From: Desulfovibrio sp. | GTDB lineage: Bacteria > Desulfobacterota > Desulfovibrionia > Desulfovibrionales > Desulfovibrionaceae | Length of the DNA stretch: 41,271 bases | Reading direction: 5' to 3' | Assembly (NCBI GenBank): GCA_031269345.1 | Contig: JAISZH010000180.1 | Span: 1 to 41,271 of the forward strand | Shown here: positions 26,598 to 34,514 of the stretch, one piece after another | Layout of the letters: every line of letters starts with the position of its first letter | Position numbering within the stretch: the first letter of the stretch is position 1 | Notes under the pieces: generated by a model | Told to the model about the DNA's origin: nothing | Databases searched by the model: none | Seen by the model: the letters and a program-made list of their open reading frames with translations, nothing else | Translations under genes and position numbers: made by a program

Positions 26598-28355
26598 TCA
26601 CTCGACATTTACCAGCCCCGGATGGAGGTTATCGGGCAAAATGTCCCGCAGCAGGAACCCGCTGGTCAGAAGCGCCGCCTCACTGCCCTCGCGCAGCATC
26701 CGCGTGTGCCTTTCATATATGTCCGCCTGCACGCGCATGTTTGCATTCAGGAGGTCGTCATCCATGAATTCAACCCGCATCGCCTCAATCCTGGCGTCAA
26801 AAAGCAAGGGGGAAAAGTTCAGAGCATCCTCCACAGCCCGGCGGTAGAAGTGCAGGGCGGCTTCCACGCTGGCGCGCAGTTCCACGCAATAAACGCGGTA
26901 ATTTTCCATATCACGGGCAAGGTCGGAGTTCCGCTTCCCGTTTTCCTCCTTGTCCGCCTGCCCGCTTATTTGAAGGCATTCCTCAAGGCGCTCGCGCATC
27001 TCCTTGTGGCGTACCGCGTAATTGCGCACGGACTCCAGCATGAACAGCGCCCCGCGGATAAGCTCGTCCACCCGCCCGACGTGTTCCTCCGCAAAAGCGA
27101 CATCCTTGTCCTTGAAGGCATTGCGCAGACGCTCCAGAACGTCCCGCTCCCCGCTATCCCCAGCCCAGGCGAGCAGCCGGTCGATTTCCTTCAGAGGATG
27201 TTCCGGCCCGTCCACTCCGGCCTTTTCCGCAAAGTCCCGCGATCGCCATTCCCTGGCCAATTCCAGAGGGCGCTCTCCCTGCGGCGTATTGATGCCGGAT
27301 ACGACCAGGCGCGCGCCCAGATCCCTGACCCGGTTCGGTCCGGCAGCGAGAAAGGGAGCCACTTCCTCACGCCGTCCGGGCATTATTTCGGCCACCGAAG
27401 AAAGAAAGCTCCCTCCCTTGCGGATCGTCCCTCCGGCCGAGCCGTGCAGCCGCCCTCCCAGAGAAAAACGAAAGTTATCGATAACCATCTCTGCCGCATT
27501 ACCCGCCGTGTCGTACAGACCCAAGGGATTTGGACGCTTTGAACCAATTGGGGACACTTCCTCCGGACCGCCAGCGCCATCGGGGCGGAAGACCGCATAG
27601 TCCTTATAATCAAGCCCTTCTTCCAAAGGAAAGAAGTCTTTGCCCTGAAAAACGCCGGCCAAAGCCGCCTGAGCCCCGCGCGCGGCGTATTCCCATTCTG
27701 TTTCCGTAGGCAGGCGCAGATAAGCCGTGTTTTTGGAATCTCCGGCAAATTTCGGCAAAGCGTCCGGCGTGTTGAGCAAAAGCCACTCCGTATAGGCCGA
27801 CGCGAAATTCATCGCATCAATCCAGGTAAGTCCTGTTTTGGGCAAGGCGTCCTCCGGGGACATGGGAGCGGAATCCGAAGGACACCAGCCCTCCATGATC
27901 GCCTTCCACTGGAAATTGCTTATCTCGTACTTGCCGATCAGATAAAAAGAATATTCTCCGGGCGCGTCCCCCGGCGGAAGTCGCAACGCGTCTTCCGGAA
28001 GGTCGGAAGCGGAAAGGGGAGCCCCCAGAGCGGCCCGATAAGAGCTTTCGTAATAGCCGTCGCCCGTGCGGGAGCAACTCCCACAGCCAAAGTCGGCCAC
28101 AAAATCTTCGAGAAAACCTCCGGCTCTCACCCCGGCGGCGCTGAAAACCATGCCCGCCCCGCAGGGCATGGGCAGGATGAAGTCCCCTTCCGCAGGGACT
28201 GGATTGAAAACCTCTGCCAAATCCGGAACCTTGCGCCTTAAGCTCAACGCGGCCTCTGTCTCCGATGGCAAAGGCAGGAGCAGGGCCGCCGCCGCGCAAA
28301 AAACCGCCAGACGCTTGCGCTTTCCGCAAAAAACCGGGATTCGTCCCTCAGACAT
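26598..28355 (-). CDS. Exported FGE/SUMF1-fold protein, TagR-like
   Basis: A 585-residue protein with a likely signal peptide (KRKRLAVFCAAAALLLPLPSE, residues ~12-32). A formylglycine-generating-enzyme-type domain spans residues ~120-355: LIGKYEISNFQWKAIM, LPTETEWEYAARG, NPLGLYDTAGNAAEMV and RKGGSF, then GARLVVS. The active-site cysteines of real FGE, expected shortly after the GGS segment, are absent, so it is probably non-catalytic. A C-terminal ~220-residue helical region is not assigned. In Pseudomonas, TagR has this fold, is periplasmic and activates PpkA. ATG 28355 is chosen because it overlaps the permease stop (ATGTCTGA); a longer frame to 28442 lies wholly inside the upstream gene. 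Confidence 0.83.
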   Translation of the reverse strand: MSEGRIPVFCGKRKRLAVFCAAAALLLPLPSETEAALSLRRKVPDLAEVFNPVPAEGDFILPMPCGAGMVFSAAGVRAGGFLEDFVADFGCGSCSRTGDGYYESSYRAALGAPLSASDLPEDALRLPPGDAPGEYSFYLIGKYEISNFQWKAIMEGWCPSDSAPMSPEDALPKTGLTWIDAMNFASAYTEWLLLNTPDALPKFAGDSKNTAYLRLPTETEWEYAARGAQAALAGVFQGKDFFPLEEGLDYKDYAVFRPDGAGGPEEVSPIGSKRPNPLGLYDTAGNAAEMVIDNFRFSLGGRLHGSAGGTIRKGGSFLSSVAEIMPGRREEVAPFLAAGPNRVRDLGARLVVSGINTPQGERPLELAREWRSRDFAEKAGVDGPEHPLKEIDRLLAWAGDSGERDVLERLRNAFKDKDVAFAEEHVGRVDELIRGALFMLESVRNYAVRHKEMRERLEECLQISGQADKEENGKRNSDLARDMENYRVYCVELRASVEAALHFYRRAVEDALNFSPLLFDARIEAMRVEFMDDDLLNANMRVQADIYERHTRMLREGSEAALLTSGFLLRDILPDNLHPGLVNVE

Positions 28356-29685
28356 CGCGCAGGACCTCGGAAGGCTCAATGCCGGCCGCCTGACGCGCCG
28401 CCGCCACGGAAGACAAGGCGGAAACAGCGAGGACGGCGGCAAAAACCGCGAGCGTCTGGCCCGAAGACAAGGAGCAGACGGCCGCTTTGCCGGGCAGAGA
28501 GGCGGAAAAAAGGCTGTCTATGGCGAAGGCTACAATCAGGTAAAGCAAACCCGCCAGCACCGCCCCGGAAAATGCCGTAAGCAGCGCCTGGACCACGGGA
28601 AAAAGAACAATGCCCGCCCCAGGGAAGCCCAGAAGGCGCATAAGCCCCAGAGAACGGCTTTTCCGCCGCACACCGGCCAAGGCGTTGCCGGCCGTGGAAG
28701 CGGCGAACCCGAACAGAGCCGCGCCGGTAATCAGTCCGAAGATCACGGAAAACGCATGGTCCAGGCTTTTTACCGCCTCTATTTCCTCGACCTTGACATA
28801 AACTTCCACTTCCCGCGCCGTCAGCCATTTCCACAGAGGCTCCACGGCATCCAGACTGCGCGCGTATAGACGGAATGAGGCATATTCCCTTTCCCTGTAC
28901 AGTGAGGCGGAGTAGTCCTCAAACTTTTCCGGCGCGGCCTCCCGGCGTTTCTCCGCGCGCGGCGCGGCCAACGCGCGGAAAAGCGGCACGGTTTTCCCGT
29001 CCCGGTAATCCTCGGCGGCCGCCAGCGCCTCCAAAGGAACAAAGACAGCGTCCACCCCCACCGCTTCAGGAGGCAGCACAGCCGCCACGCGCAAATTGAC
29101 GCCGGCCGCCTCGCGTCTGCCCTGCACCACGCGTTCCACCCGCCCTTCCAGCCAGTAGCCGGCAGAACCTTCCAACTCCCGCGGCGATACGGGTACGGCC
29201 AGCTTACGGGCGGTGGAGGCGGAGATTATGACCAGGGGCGCGGGATAAAGTGAGTCAGCGTTTTTTTCGTCCCGCACGAAACCGGCTTCCGGCAGTCCGT
29301 AGCGCTCAAGCAGCGGGTCACCGGGCGCGGTGGCGATGAGCTGGGTCACGTTTTGTCCGAGGTTTGGCTGATTTGGGTTGATCAGACTGATGGTGGCCGC
29401 TATGGAACGAGTCTGGGGCACGACAAAGGCCGTCTCCGGTCTGGCGGAGAGTCCCCGGAACCATTCGGAAGAATATTTCCCGCTCCCGACCGGGATAATT
29501 TCCAAAGTGCGCGGGTCGCGCAACAGCCGGTCCGTCATCGCCGAGATCACCCCGTTGCGCACGCCGAGCAGCACCATGAGCGGGGCCAGAACAGCGGCCA
29601 GGACAAAAACGGAACAGGCGGAAAAAAGGGCTTCATGCCGGTAATCGCTTAAGGCCATACTCAAGGCCTGTACGAGGGAGCGCAT
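28348..29685 (-). CDS. FtsX-type ABC permease, TagS-like
   Basis: A 445-residue inner-membrane permease. One helix lies near the N-terminus (YRHEALFSACSVFVLAAVL), followed by a ~260-residue periplasmic domain and three C-terminal helices from about residue 310 on, the LolC/MacB/FtsX layout. FtsX-type systems use ATP for mechanical work in the envelope instead of bulk transport. ATG 29685 has AAGG 5-6 bases upstream; a TTG 28 codons earlier opens the same frame but without a ribosome site. It overlaps the TagR-like gene by 8 bases. The partner ATPase (30019-30774) lies upstream. Confidence 0.85.
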   Translation of the reverse strand: MRSLVQALSMALSDYRHEALFSACSVFVLAAVLAPLMVLLGVRNGVISAMTDRLLRDPRTLEIIPVGSGKYSSEWFRGLSARPETAFVVPQTRSIAATISLINPNQPNLGQNVTQLIATAPGDPLLERYGLPEAGFVRDEKNADSLYPAPLVIISASTARKLAVPVSPRELEGSAGYWLEGRVERVVQGRREAAGVNLRVAAVLPPEAVGVDAVFVPLEALAAAEDYRDGKTVPLFRALAAPRAEKRREAAPEKFEDYSASLYREREYASFRLYARSLDAVEPLWKWLTAREVEVYVKVEEIEAVKSLDHAFSVIFGLITGAALFGFAASTAGNALAGVRRKSRSLGLMRLLGFPGAGIVLFPVVQALLTAFSGAVLAGLLYLIVAFAIDSLFSASLPGKAAVCSLSSGQTLAVFAAVLAVSALSSVAAARQAAGIEPSEVLRDV

Positions 29686-30018
29686 CCACGCCTTTCCCAG
29701 AACGACCCGCCCGGAACTGTCCGCACCATCCGCGAAACTCACCGCGCCCTCCCGCACCCATCCGCGCAAAACCCGAAAAAAGGAGAAAGGGGAAAGGCCA
29801 CGCGTGTTTTCCGTAGTGCCGGCGGATAACTTTGGTCTTTTGACATTGCGCTGCGCACTTTCAGTTTCACCCCGGGATCTCTCTTTAAGGGAACCTCTGA
29901 AAACTCCGCTTCCGACAGGTTTCAGCCAAGATTTCCCTTTAGAATAAGTGGTAAAATCTGTTGATTTCGAATTTTTAAAGGATTTTCTCGCAAATCCTTA
30001 CAGAGCAGTTCACTCGTT
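29686..30018. other. Spacer inside the ABC operon with one hairpin
   Basis: 333 bases between the ATPase stop and the chosen permease start, an unusually large gap in an otherwise tight operon. No gene is visible beyond the possible 28-codon upstream extension of the permease. It contains the hairpin at 29978-29999 close to the ATPase stop, which may be a processing or attenuation point. Confidence 0.6.
29978..29999. repeat. Hairpin of the GGATTT...AAATCC type
   Basis: AAGGATTT (29978-29985) pairs with AAATCCTT (29992-29999). It lies 19 bases past the ATPase stop on the minus strand. It is close in sequence to hairpins at 22465-22482 and 38716-38742. It has no T tract on the minus strand, so I list it as a dispersed repeat and not as a terminator. 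Confidence 0.75.
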
Positions 30019-30774
30019 TCATTCGTGGACCGCTCTGAGCACGGCAGAGGCTTTACCGTCCCTTGCGCCCGTCTCAAGGATCAGGTGGCGAAAATTCATG
30101 TTCTCCATCAAATCCGTGGCGTGACTGGCGACAATCAAGGTGGTCCCCGCATCCTCTATGCTGTCCATGAACATGCCGAGCACCGCCCGCGCGTTTTCCG
30201 GGTCCAGAGAGGCCAGAGGCTCGTCCGCCAGGACCAGGGGGGGATCAGCGGCCAGAGCGCGGGCGATGGCCACGCGCTGGCGTTCGCCGACTGAAAGCTG
30301 GGAGGGAAATTTTTTCAAAAGTTTGGAAATTTTCAGACGCTCCGCCATTCTTTCCGTTTTGTCCCGCTGCGCGGGCAGTCCCAAAAGCCTTGAGGGCACC
30401 CTGATGTTGTCTTCCGCGTTCAGGAAAGGCAAAAGTCCCCCAGTTTGCAGGACATAGCCGACATGCTTGCGCCACATGGCAAGGCGCTCAATGTCCTTGC
30501 GCATCCAGGCGGCGGCTATGTCGCAGGCCTTGCCGTCTCCCGCGCGCGCGCCCGGGAAAAAAAAGAATTCGTCAGCCGCGTCCGGCTTCAGAGCCATTGC
30601 CGCCATATCCAGAAAGGTGCTCTTGCCCGCGCCGGACGGACCGCTGATCAGTATCTTTTCCCCAAGCCGCACGTTCAGAGCCGGCACGGACAAACTGTAA
30701 TGTTCCGCCCGTTCGGTCCGCCGATCCTTGCGCAGGCCGCGCAGGGCAAGGACTATGGGGGCAGACGCGGACAT
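30019..30774 (-). CDS. LolD/MacB-type ABC ATPase, TagT-like
   Basis: A 251-residue cytoplasmic ATPase. Walker A is GPSGAGKST (about residues 44-52), the Q-loop is YVLQTGGLLPF, the signature is LSVGERQRVAIARAL (LSVGE in place of the usual LSGGQ), Walker B is LVLADEPLASLD, and the switch histidine lies in IVASHATDL. These features match LolD/FtsE-like partners of FtsX-type permeases. An Arg/Glu-rich N-terminal stretch and a DEFFFFPGARAGDGK insertion are unusual. It begins 4 bases after the vWA gene's stop, so the two are coupled. Position between a PpkA-C-like gene and a TagS-like gene matches tagT. Confidence 0.88.
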   Translation of the reverse strand: MSASAPIVLALRGLRKDRRTERAEHYSLSVPALNVRLGEKILISGPSGAGKSTFLDMAAMALKPDAADEFFFFPGARAGDGKACDIAAAWMRKDIERLAMWRKHVGYVLQTGGLLPFLNAEDNIRVPSRLLGLPAQRDKTERMAERLKISKLLKKFPSQLSVGERQRVAIARALAADPPLVLADEPLASLDPENARAVLGMFMDSIEDAGTTLIVASHATDLMENMNFRHLILETGARDGKASAVLRAVHE

Positions 30775-30778
30775 GGCG

Positions 30779-32794
30779 CTAGGGCAGGATATTCAGAGGG
30801 ATCCGGCAGGTCCAGTCGCCTGAATTCGGCGCGCCGAATCCCTCCCAGGCGCTGACGTTGAGATCGTACTCCTCATAGCGGCTGATACGCGACTTCAGAC
30901 GGTTTATGAAAAAGGTCTGCTCGCCTATGCTCATTCTGTACCAGTCGTCTTCGCGCAGCAGCATCACATCGCTTTTATAGGGCAAGCCCTCCAGCAATTC
31001 GCCGAGAACCCCCGTCTCCATGATGGTCCCTCTCCCGCCGGCTCTGAACGCGGCCGGGTCCCTGGCCATCTGGGCCGACGCGGCGAGTATGGACTGGAAA
31101 AAATCCCTGGCGTCGGTCTTTTTGGTACGCTCGGCATTGTCCACTATAATCTTCAGAGCGCGCTGCAAATCGCTCAACTGGTTTTTGGTGATCAGCACAG
31201 CCGCCTCCACTGCCGGAACGTAACGCCCTTCCGCCAAAAGGGCGAGATCCATATCGGCGATCCAGGCGTTGACGAGACGGGGGCTGCGGGTAATACGCGT
31301 TTTTCCGAGAAAATCCAGATATGCCGCATAGCCGACGCTCTCGCCGATACGCCTGGCATGCGCCTCCTGCGCGCTCAAGAAAGAAGAATCTTCCGCCCGT
31401 TGCGCACCCTTGCCGTCCGCCCCGGCAAAGCCTTTGCCGACGTCGCGCAGCACGCCGATCAACCCGGCGGCGAGCTGTTCGGCCGTCCGGCTGAAGTTCT
31501 CCACCCCGGTGGCGCTATCTGGAGCGTGTATGGGCATATAGCTGGACGGTCCGCCGCCGACGCGCGTGAGATCCCGGTATGCCCCGGCGGCGTAATCATG
31601 ATCCGCCTCGCCGCGCGGGGAAAGGATATGGCAGACGGTAAGCCGGATGTTCTCGGCCCGCGCGTAATCGCGCATCTCCGCCGGAAGCATGCGCGCGCTC
31701 GCCAGGGGATCGCCGGGACGCAGAGGTCCGGCGTCGGTAATCAGCACAATAACCCGCGCGGCAAAACCTTTCCAGTCCAGTTCGTCCACGGCCGCCTTAA
31801 TCCCGGCCATGGAATCCTCGTCAAAATCATGGGTCGAGACTTTGGCCTCCTTCACCCCGGACAAAGCGATCTCCAGGGTTTTTCTGTCACTCAGCTTTGT
31901 GAAATCACAAATTTTCCTGGTCACATATTCCAGCTCCGGCCGATCCTGCATGTTGCTGCGAAAGGCCACCACGGCAAACCCGACGTCCGCGCCGAGACCG
32001 TGCTTTTCGATGCTGTCAAAGGCCGAGCGGATGACGTTCAGGCTTTCTTCGATGTAAGGACGCATGGAGATAGTGCTATCTATGACAAAGGCCACGCCCA
32101 TGCCCGGCCGCACCCCGGCCGGAAGCGCCGCCAGCTCCCGCCCGGCCGCTCCCGCCTGTTCCGTCCCGATCTGTTCCGTCCCGATCTGCTCCGGATCAAT
32201 GGATGCCACCTCCAGAAACTTTGTCCCGGCAAAGGGTTCGGTCATGCCCTTCACCGGCATGAGGTAAAAACGATCCGAGGAAACAGCGCCTTCCACATCC
32301 GACGGCTCGGCGGCTATTACCGGAAAATCCGCGGGAACACCGTCGCGGGTCACCGACATACGCGCGTCAATAAGACGCAGGCGCTCGCGCATATCCTCGG
32401 CGGCGCAGACAGCGGCCAGAGATTTCTCGTCTTTGAAAAAAAGCAGCGGCCCGCGTCCGCCGCGCTCTGTGAAAAGCATGGTGACGGCCTGGGGCCAGAA
32501 AGTTACGTCGCTTTCCCGTACCCATCCGTCAGGCGCGCTGCTGGACGGACCCACCTCGAGGTATCCGCCGGAGCGGCCGAAGACGTAGAACACGCTGAAG
32601 GTTCTGACGCGCTCCTGAACAAGCGCCGCATCAGGGGAGGGGGCGGCTCTCATCTCCGCCCCCGGATGGGTCACGACGCGCTGATAGAGCGTTTTTTTCC
32701 CTTCCTGAAGCAAAGGTCGCCGCTCCGCCCCAAAAGCGGGGGCGGAAAATATCAGAACAAGGCCGCACATGGCGGCCAACAGGCGTACAAACAT
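30779..32794 (-). CDS. Exported von Willebrand A protein like the PpkA sensor half
   Basis: A 671-residue protein with a signal peptide (MFVRLLAAMCGLVLIFSAPAFGA), so it acts in the periplasm. Residues ~30-130 look SH3-like (GWVRESDVTFWPQ). A vWA domain starts at FVIDSTISM: D239 and S243 give a DxTxS variant of the metal site. It continues through ITDAGPLRPGDP to residue ~460. A ~200-residue C-terminal region follows. A short EQIGT repeat precedes the vWA. In Pseudomonas, PpkA is a membrane kinase whose envelope half carries a vWA domain sensed with TagR. This protein has no kinase domain. ATG 32794 is chosen over 32854 because it opens the signal peptide and has GAGG 8 bases upstream. Confidence 0.8.
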   Translation of the reverse strand: MFVRLLAAMCGLVLIFSAPAFGAERRPLLQEGKKTLYQRVVTHPGAEMRAAPSPDAALVQERVRTFSVFYVFGRSGGYLEVGPSSSAPDGWVRESDVTFWPQAVTMLFTERGGRGPLLFFKDEKSLAAVCAAEDMRERLRLIDARMSVTRDGVPADFPVIAAEPSDVEGAVSSDRFYLMPVKGMTEPFAGTKFLEVASIDPEQIGTEQIGTEQAGAAGRELAALPAGVRPGMGVAFVIDSTISMRPYIEESLNVIRSAFDSIEKHGLGADVGFAVVAFRSNMQDRPELEYVTRKICDFTKLSDRKTLEIALSGVKEAKVSTHDFDEDSMAGIKAAVDELDWKGFAARVIVLITDAGPLRPGDPLASARMLPAEMRDYARAENIRLTVCHILSPRGEADHDYAAGAYRDLTRVGGGPSSYMPIHAPDSATGVENFSRTAEQLAAGLIGVLRDVGKGFAGADGKGAQRAEDSSFLSAQEAHARRIGESVGYAAYLDFLGKTRITRSPRLVNAWIADMDLALLAEGRYVPAVEAAVLITKNQLSDLQRALKIIVDNAERTKKTDARDFFQSILAASAQMARDPAAFRAGGRGTIMETGVLGELLEGLPYKSDVMLLREDDWYRMSIGEQTFFINRLKSRISRYEEYDLNVSAWEGFGAPNSGDWTCRIPLNILP

Positions 32795-32996
32795 AAGCAA
32801 AGCCTCAGTGCGTCCCGGGTTACAGACTTCCATGAGAAGGCTTTGTCCCCTCACTGGAATAAATCAATGTTTCCCTATAGCATTTTACCTTTAAGATGAT
32901 GCACCCGGCCTCTCGGCCTACGCCCGCTCCGGAGTTTAACAGCACAAATAAATTGCGCTTACGCCTTCGCGGCGGGCGTCCGCTCTCGCGGCCGCC

Positions 32997-33023
32997 AGAG
33001 CAATTTCAAAGTGAAATTGCTCT
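32997..33023 (-). terminator. Strong hairpin at the end of the Sel1-like gene
   Basis: AGAGCAATTTCA (32997-33008) pairs with TGAAATTGCTCT (33012-33023), a perfect 12-base-pair stem with a 3-base loop. On the minus strand it begins within the stop codon of the Sel1-like gene. There is no clear T run after it, so it may be an mRNA-stabilising hairpin or partial terminator that lowers read-through into the vWA gene. Confidence 0.6.
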
Positions 33024-33960
33024 AAAACGTCTTCAGTATCCGTTCCGCCTCCGCGTTGCCGGCGGCGCTTTGCGCCCTGAGCCAGCCCCTGAGGGCCGCG
33101 ACGCGCTCCCGCGCCCCGGCGATCCCGGCCGCCCCAGCCTGGACATACCAGTTCATGGCCTCAACAGGGTCTATAATTATGGTGCCGCGCGGCTGCGCAT
33201 CCAGCGGGTCATAAAAGGAACCGGCAATGAGCATGGCCTCAGGCAACCCCTTCTGGGCGGCATCCTCGGCGAGCAGAAAGGCGGCATCGGCGCCGTCCTC
33301 AAGGGGCCGGAACTCCTTGGCCATGGCGAGGCTGGTCGGGGCGTCGGCCGGACCGGAAAGATGCGCGCGCGCTCTTTGCAGCGGCGTCAGGACCGCAGAC
33401 GGAACCCGGGGAGAAACGCTTCCGCTCTGCGCCGGCGGGGTCTGCGCCTTCCCGCTCTGTGCCGGCGGGGTCTGCATCTTCCCGCTCTCCACCGGCTTAT
33501 CGACTCCGCTCCTCAACGCCCAGAAAGCCGCCCCGAGGCACAGCAAGAGGAGCAGCGCGACAGGCGCCCAAGCTCTGCCGCGTTGCGGCCTTGCCTGATC
33601 GGGCGGCAAAGACAGAATCGAATCAGACGGCAGTGCTTCGGGATAGCCTGCGTTCCCAAAATTCAGGACGAGCGAATGTTCCTTCCCGTCCGCGCCGTTG
33701 AACTCCACGGTGTACGCTTCTCCGGGAACCAGGTTGCCGGTCGCTTCCGGACCGAGGGAAAGGGCGCAGCCTTCCTCCGTGCCGGCCGCTCCGCGCAAAG
33801 GAAGATCCGCCGCTTCCGGCTGCCAGCCGGCCCGCCCGAGGCACATGCCGTCCGAAGCGCGCCAAAGCCGGCAGTTCGGGCGTTGGCTGACATCTCCGGC
33901 TCCGTTTATGTGCAGGATGCCATAGCCGTCATCCGGGCCGCTCACATATGATGCGTACAT
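33022..33960 (-). CDS. Membrane-anchored protein with Sel1/TPR-like C-terminus
   Basis: A 312-residue protein. The N-terminal ~135 residues form a soluble, probably cytoplasmic domain with no family I recognise. One membrane helix (WAPVALLLLLCLGAAFWAL) follows, then a Pro-rich linker with a GKAQTPPAQS repeat. The C-terminal ~120 residues are helical and Sel1-like (DAAFLLAEDAAQKGLPEAML and EAMNWYVQAGAAG). It could link cytoplasmic and envelope parts of the system encoded downstream. Start is uncertain: ATG 33960 has GGAG 12 bases upstream; TTG 33978 lies in the same frame. It is the first gene of the leftward block, 227 bases before the vWA gene. Confidence 0.75.
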   Translation of the reverse strand: MYASYVSGPDDGYGILHINGAGDVSQRPNCRLWRASDGMCLGRAGWQPEAADLPLRGAAGTEEGCALSLGPEATGNLVPGEAYTVEFNGADGKEHSLVLNFGNAGYPEALPSDSILSLPPDQARPQRGRAWAPVALLLLLCLGAAFWALRSGVDKPVESGKMQTPPAQSGKAQTPPAQSGSVSPRVPSAVLTPLQRARAHLSGPADAPTSLAMAKEFRPLEDGADAAFLLAEDAAQKGLPEAMLIAGSFYDPLDAQPRGTIIIDPVEAMNWYVQAGAAGIAGARERVAALRGWLRAQSAAGNAEAERILKTF

Positions 33961-34148
33961 CGTGATCTTGCTCTCCAAAGAAGTCTGCCCGCGCGCAGGG
34001 ATTGTTCTCCGGAATGCGGGCAGTCACGGAGACTATACCTTTTGCCGGATAATGTTAAGCTTTTGCCGCGTACAGGATTTGGACGAAAGGACGATTGCGG
34101 GTCGACGTTCTGCCTGTCCGTAACCCGCCTTGGGATCACCATCCGGCC

Positions 34149-34187
34149 GGACAATTCCCCCGGCCGCAAGGGTCAGGGGAATTGTCC
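34149..34187. repeat. 12-base-pair inverted repeat
   Basis: GGACAATTCCCC (34149-34160) pairs exactly with GGGGAATTGTCC (34176-34187) around a 15-base loop. It lies in the divergent spacer and could be an operator or an RNA hairpin. There is no T tract. Confidence 0.85.
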
Positions 34188-34272
34188 CACCAGGACGCTT
34201 TCATCCGGCTTTGCGCAACTCTATCCTGCGTATATCCCAAAGGATATCCACAAAAAAAGAAAACGGCAAGAG

Positions 34273-34417
34273 GCCGAAACGCAATGGGGAAACTTTGTCT
34301 GTCAGGCCACTTTCCGGCCTCCCCATACCAGTGCCGAAACGCAATGGGGAAACTTTGTCTGTCAGGCCACTTTCCGGCCTCCCCATACCAGGGCCGAAAC
34401 GCAATGGGGAAACTTTG
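34273..34417. repeat. 60-base tandem repeat, two full copies and a partial
   Basis: Copies begin at 34273, 34333 and 34393 with GCCGAAACGCAATGGGGAAA; the first two are identical over almost all 60 bases and the third ends after ~25 bases. Each unit is itself symmetrical: ATGGGG pairs with CCCCAT and an inner AGGCC pairs with GGCCT, so each could fold as a long hairpin. The repeat lies about 100 bases before the Nif3-like gene. Confidence 0.92.
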
Positions 34418-34514
34418 TTCTTGACCGCGCCCCGGAAGAGGCGTAAAGGGACTAGTTCCGCGCTCGACAGAAGGTCGGCGTCGGGATTCGTTTTTTGTAC
34501 GCTGAGGTTGCCGG

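Larger units (their letters stand above)
33961..34514. other. Divergent intergenic region with inverted and tandem repeats
   Basis: 554 bases between the leftward Sel1-like gene and the rightward Nif3-like gene. CTGCCCGC at 33985-33992 pairs with GCGGGCAG at 34016-34023, just upstream of the Sel1-like start. A second inverted repeat and a 60-base tandem repeat are listed separately. Promoters for both directions must lie here. I see no credible small gene; the frames through the repeats code only for repeated peptide. Confidence 0.65.

Noticed and set aside
31358-32899. A 513-codon plus-strand frame over the vWA gene
   Set aside because: It is a high-GC shadow of the vWA gene: no motifs, and the opposite strand has signal peptide, MIDAS-like motif and operon spacing.
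34273-34417. CRISPR array
   Set aside because: The would-be spacers are identical in the two full units, the unit is a simple 60-base tandem repeat, and no cas gene is in the window.
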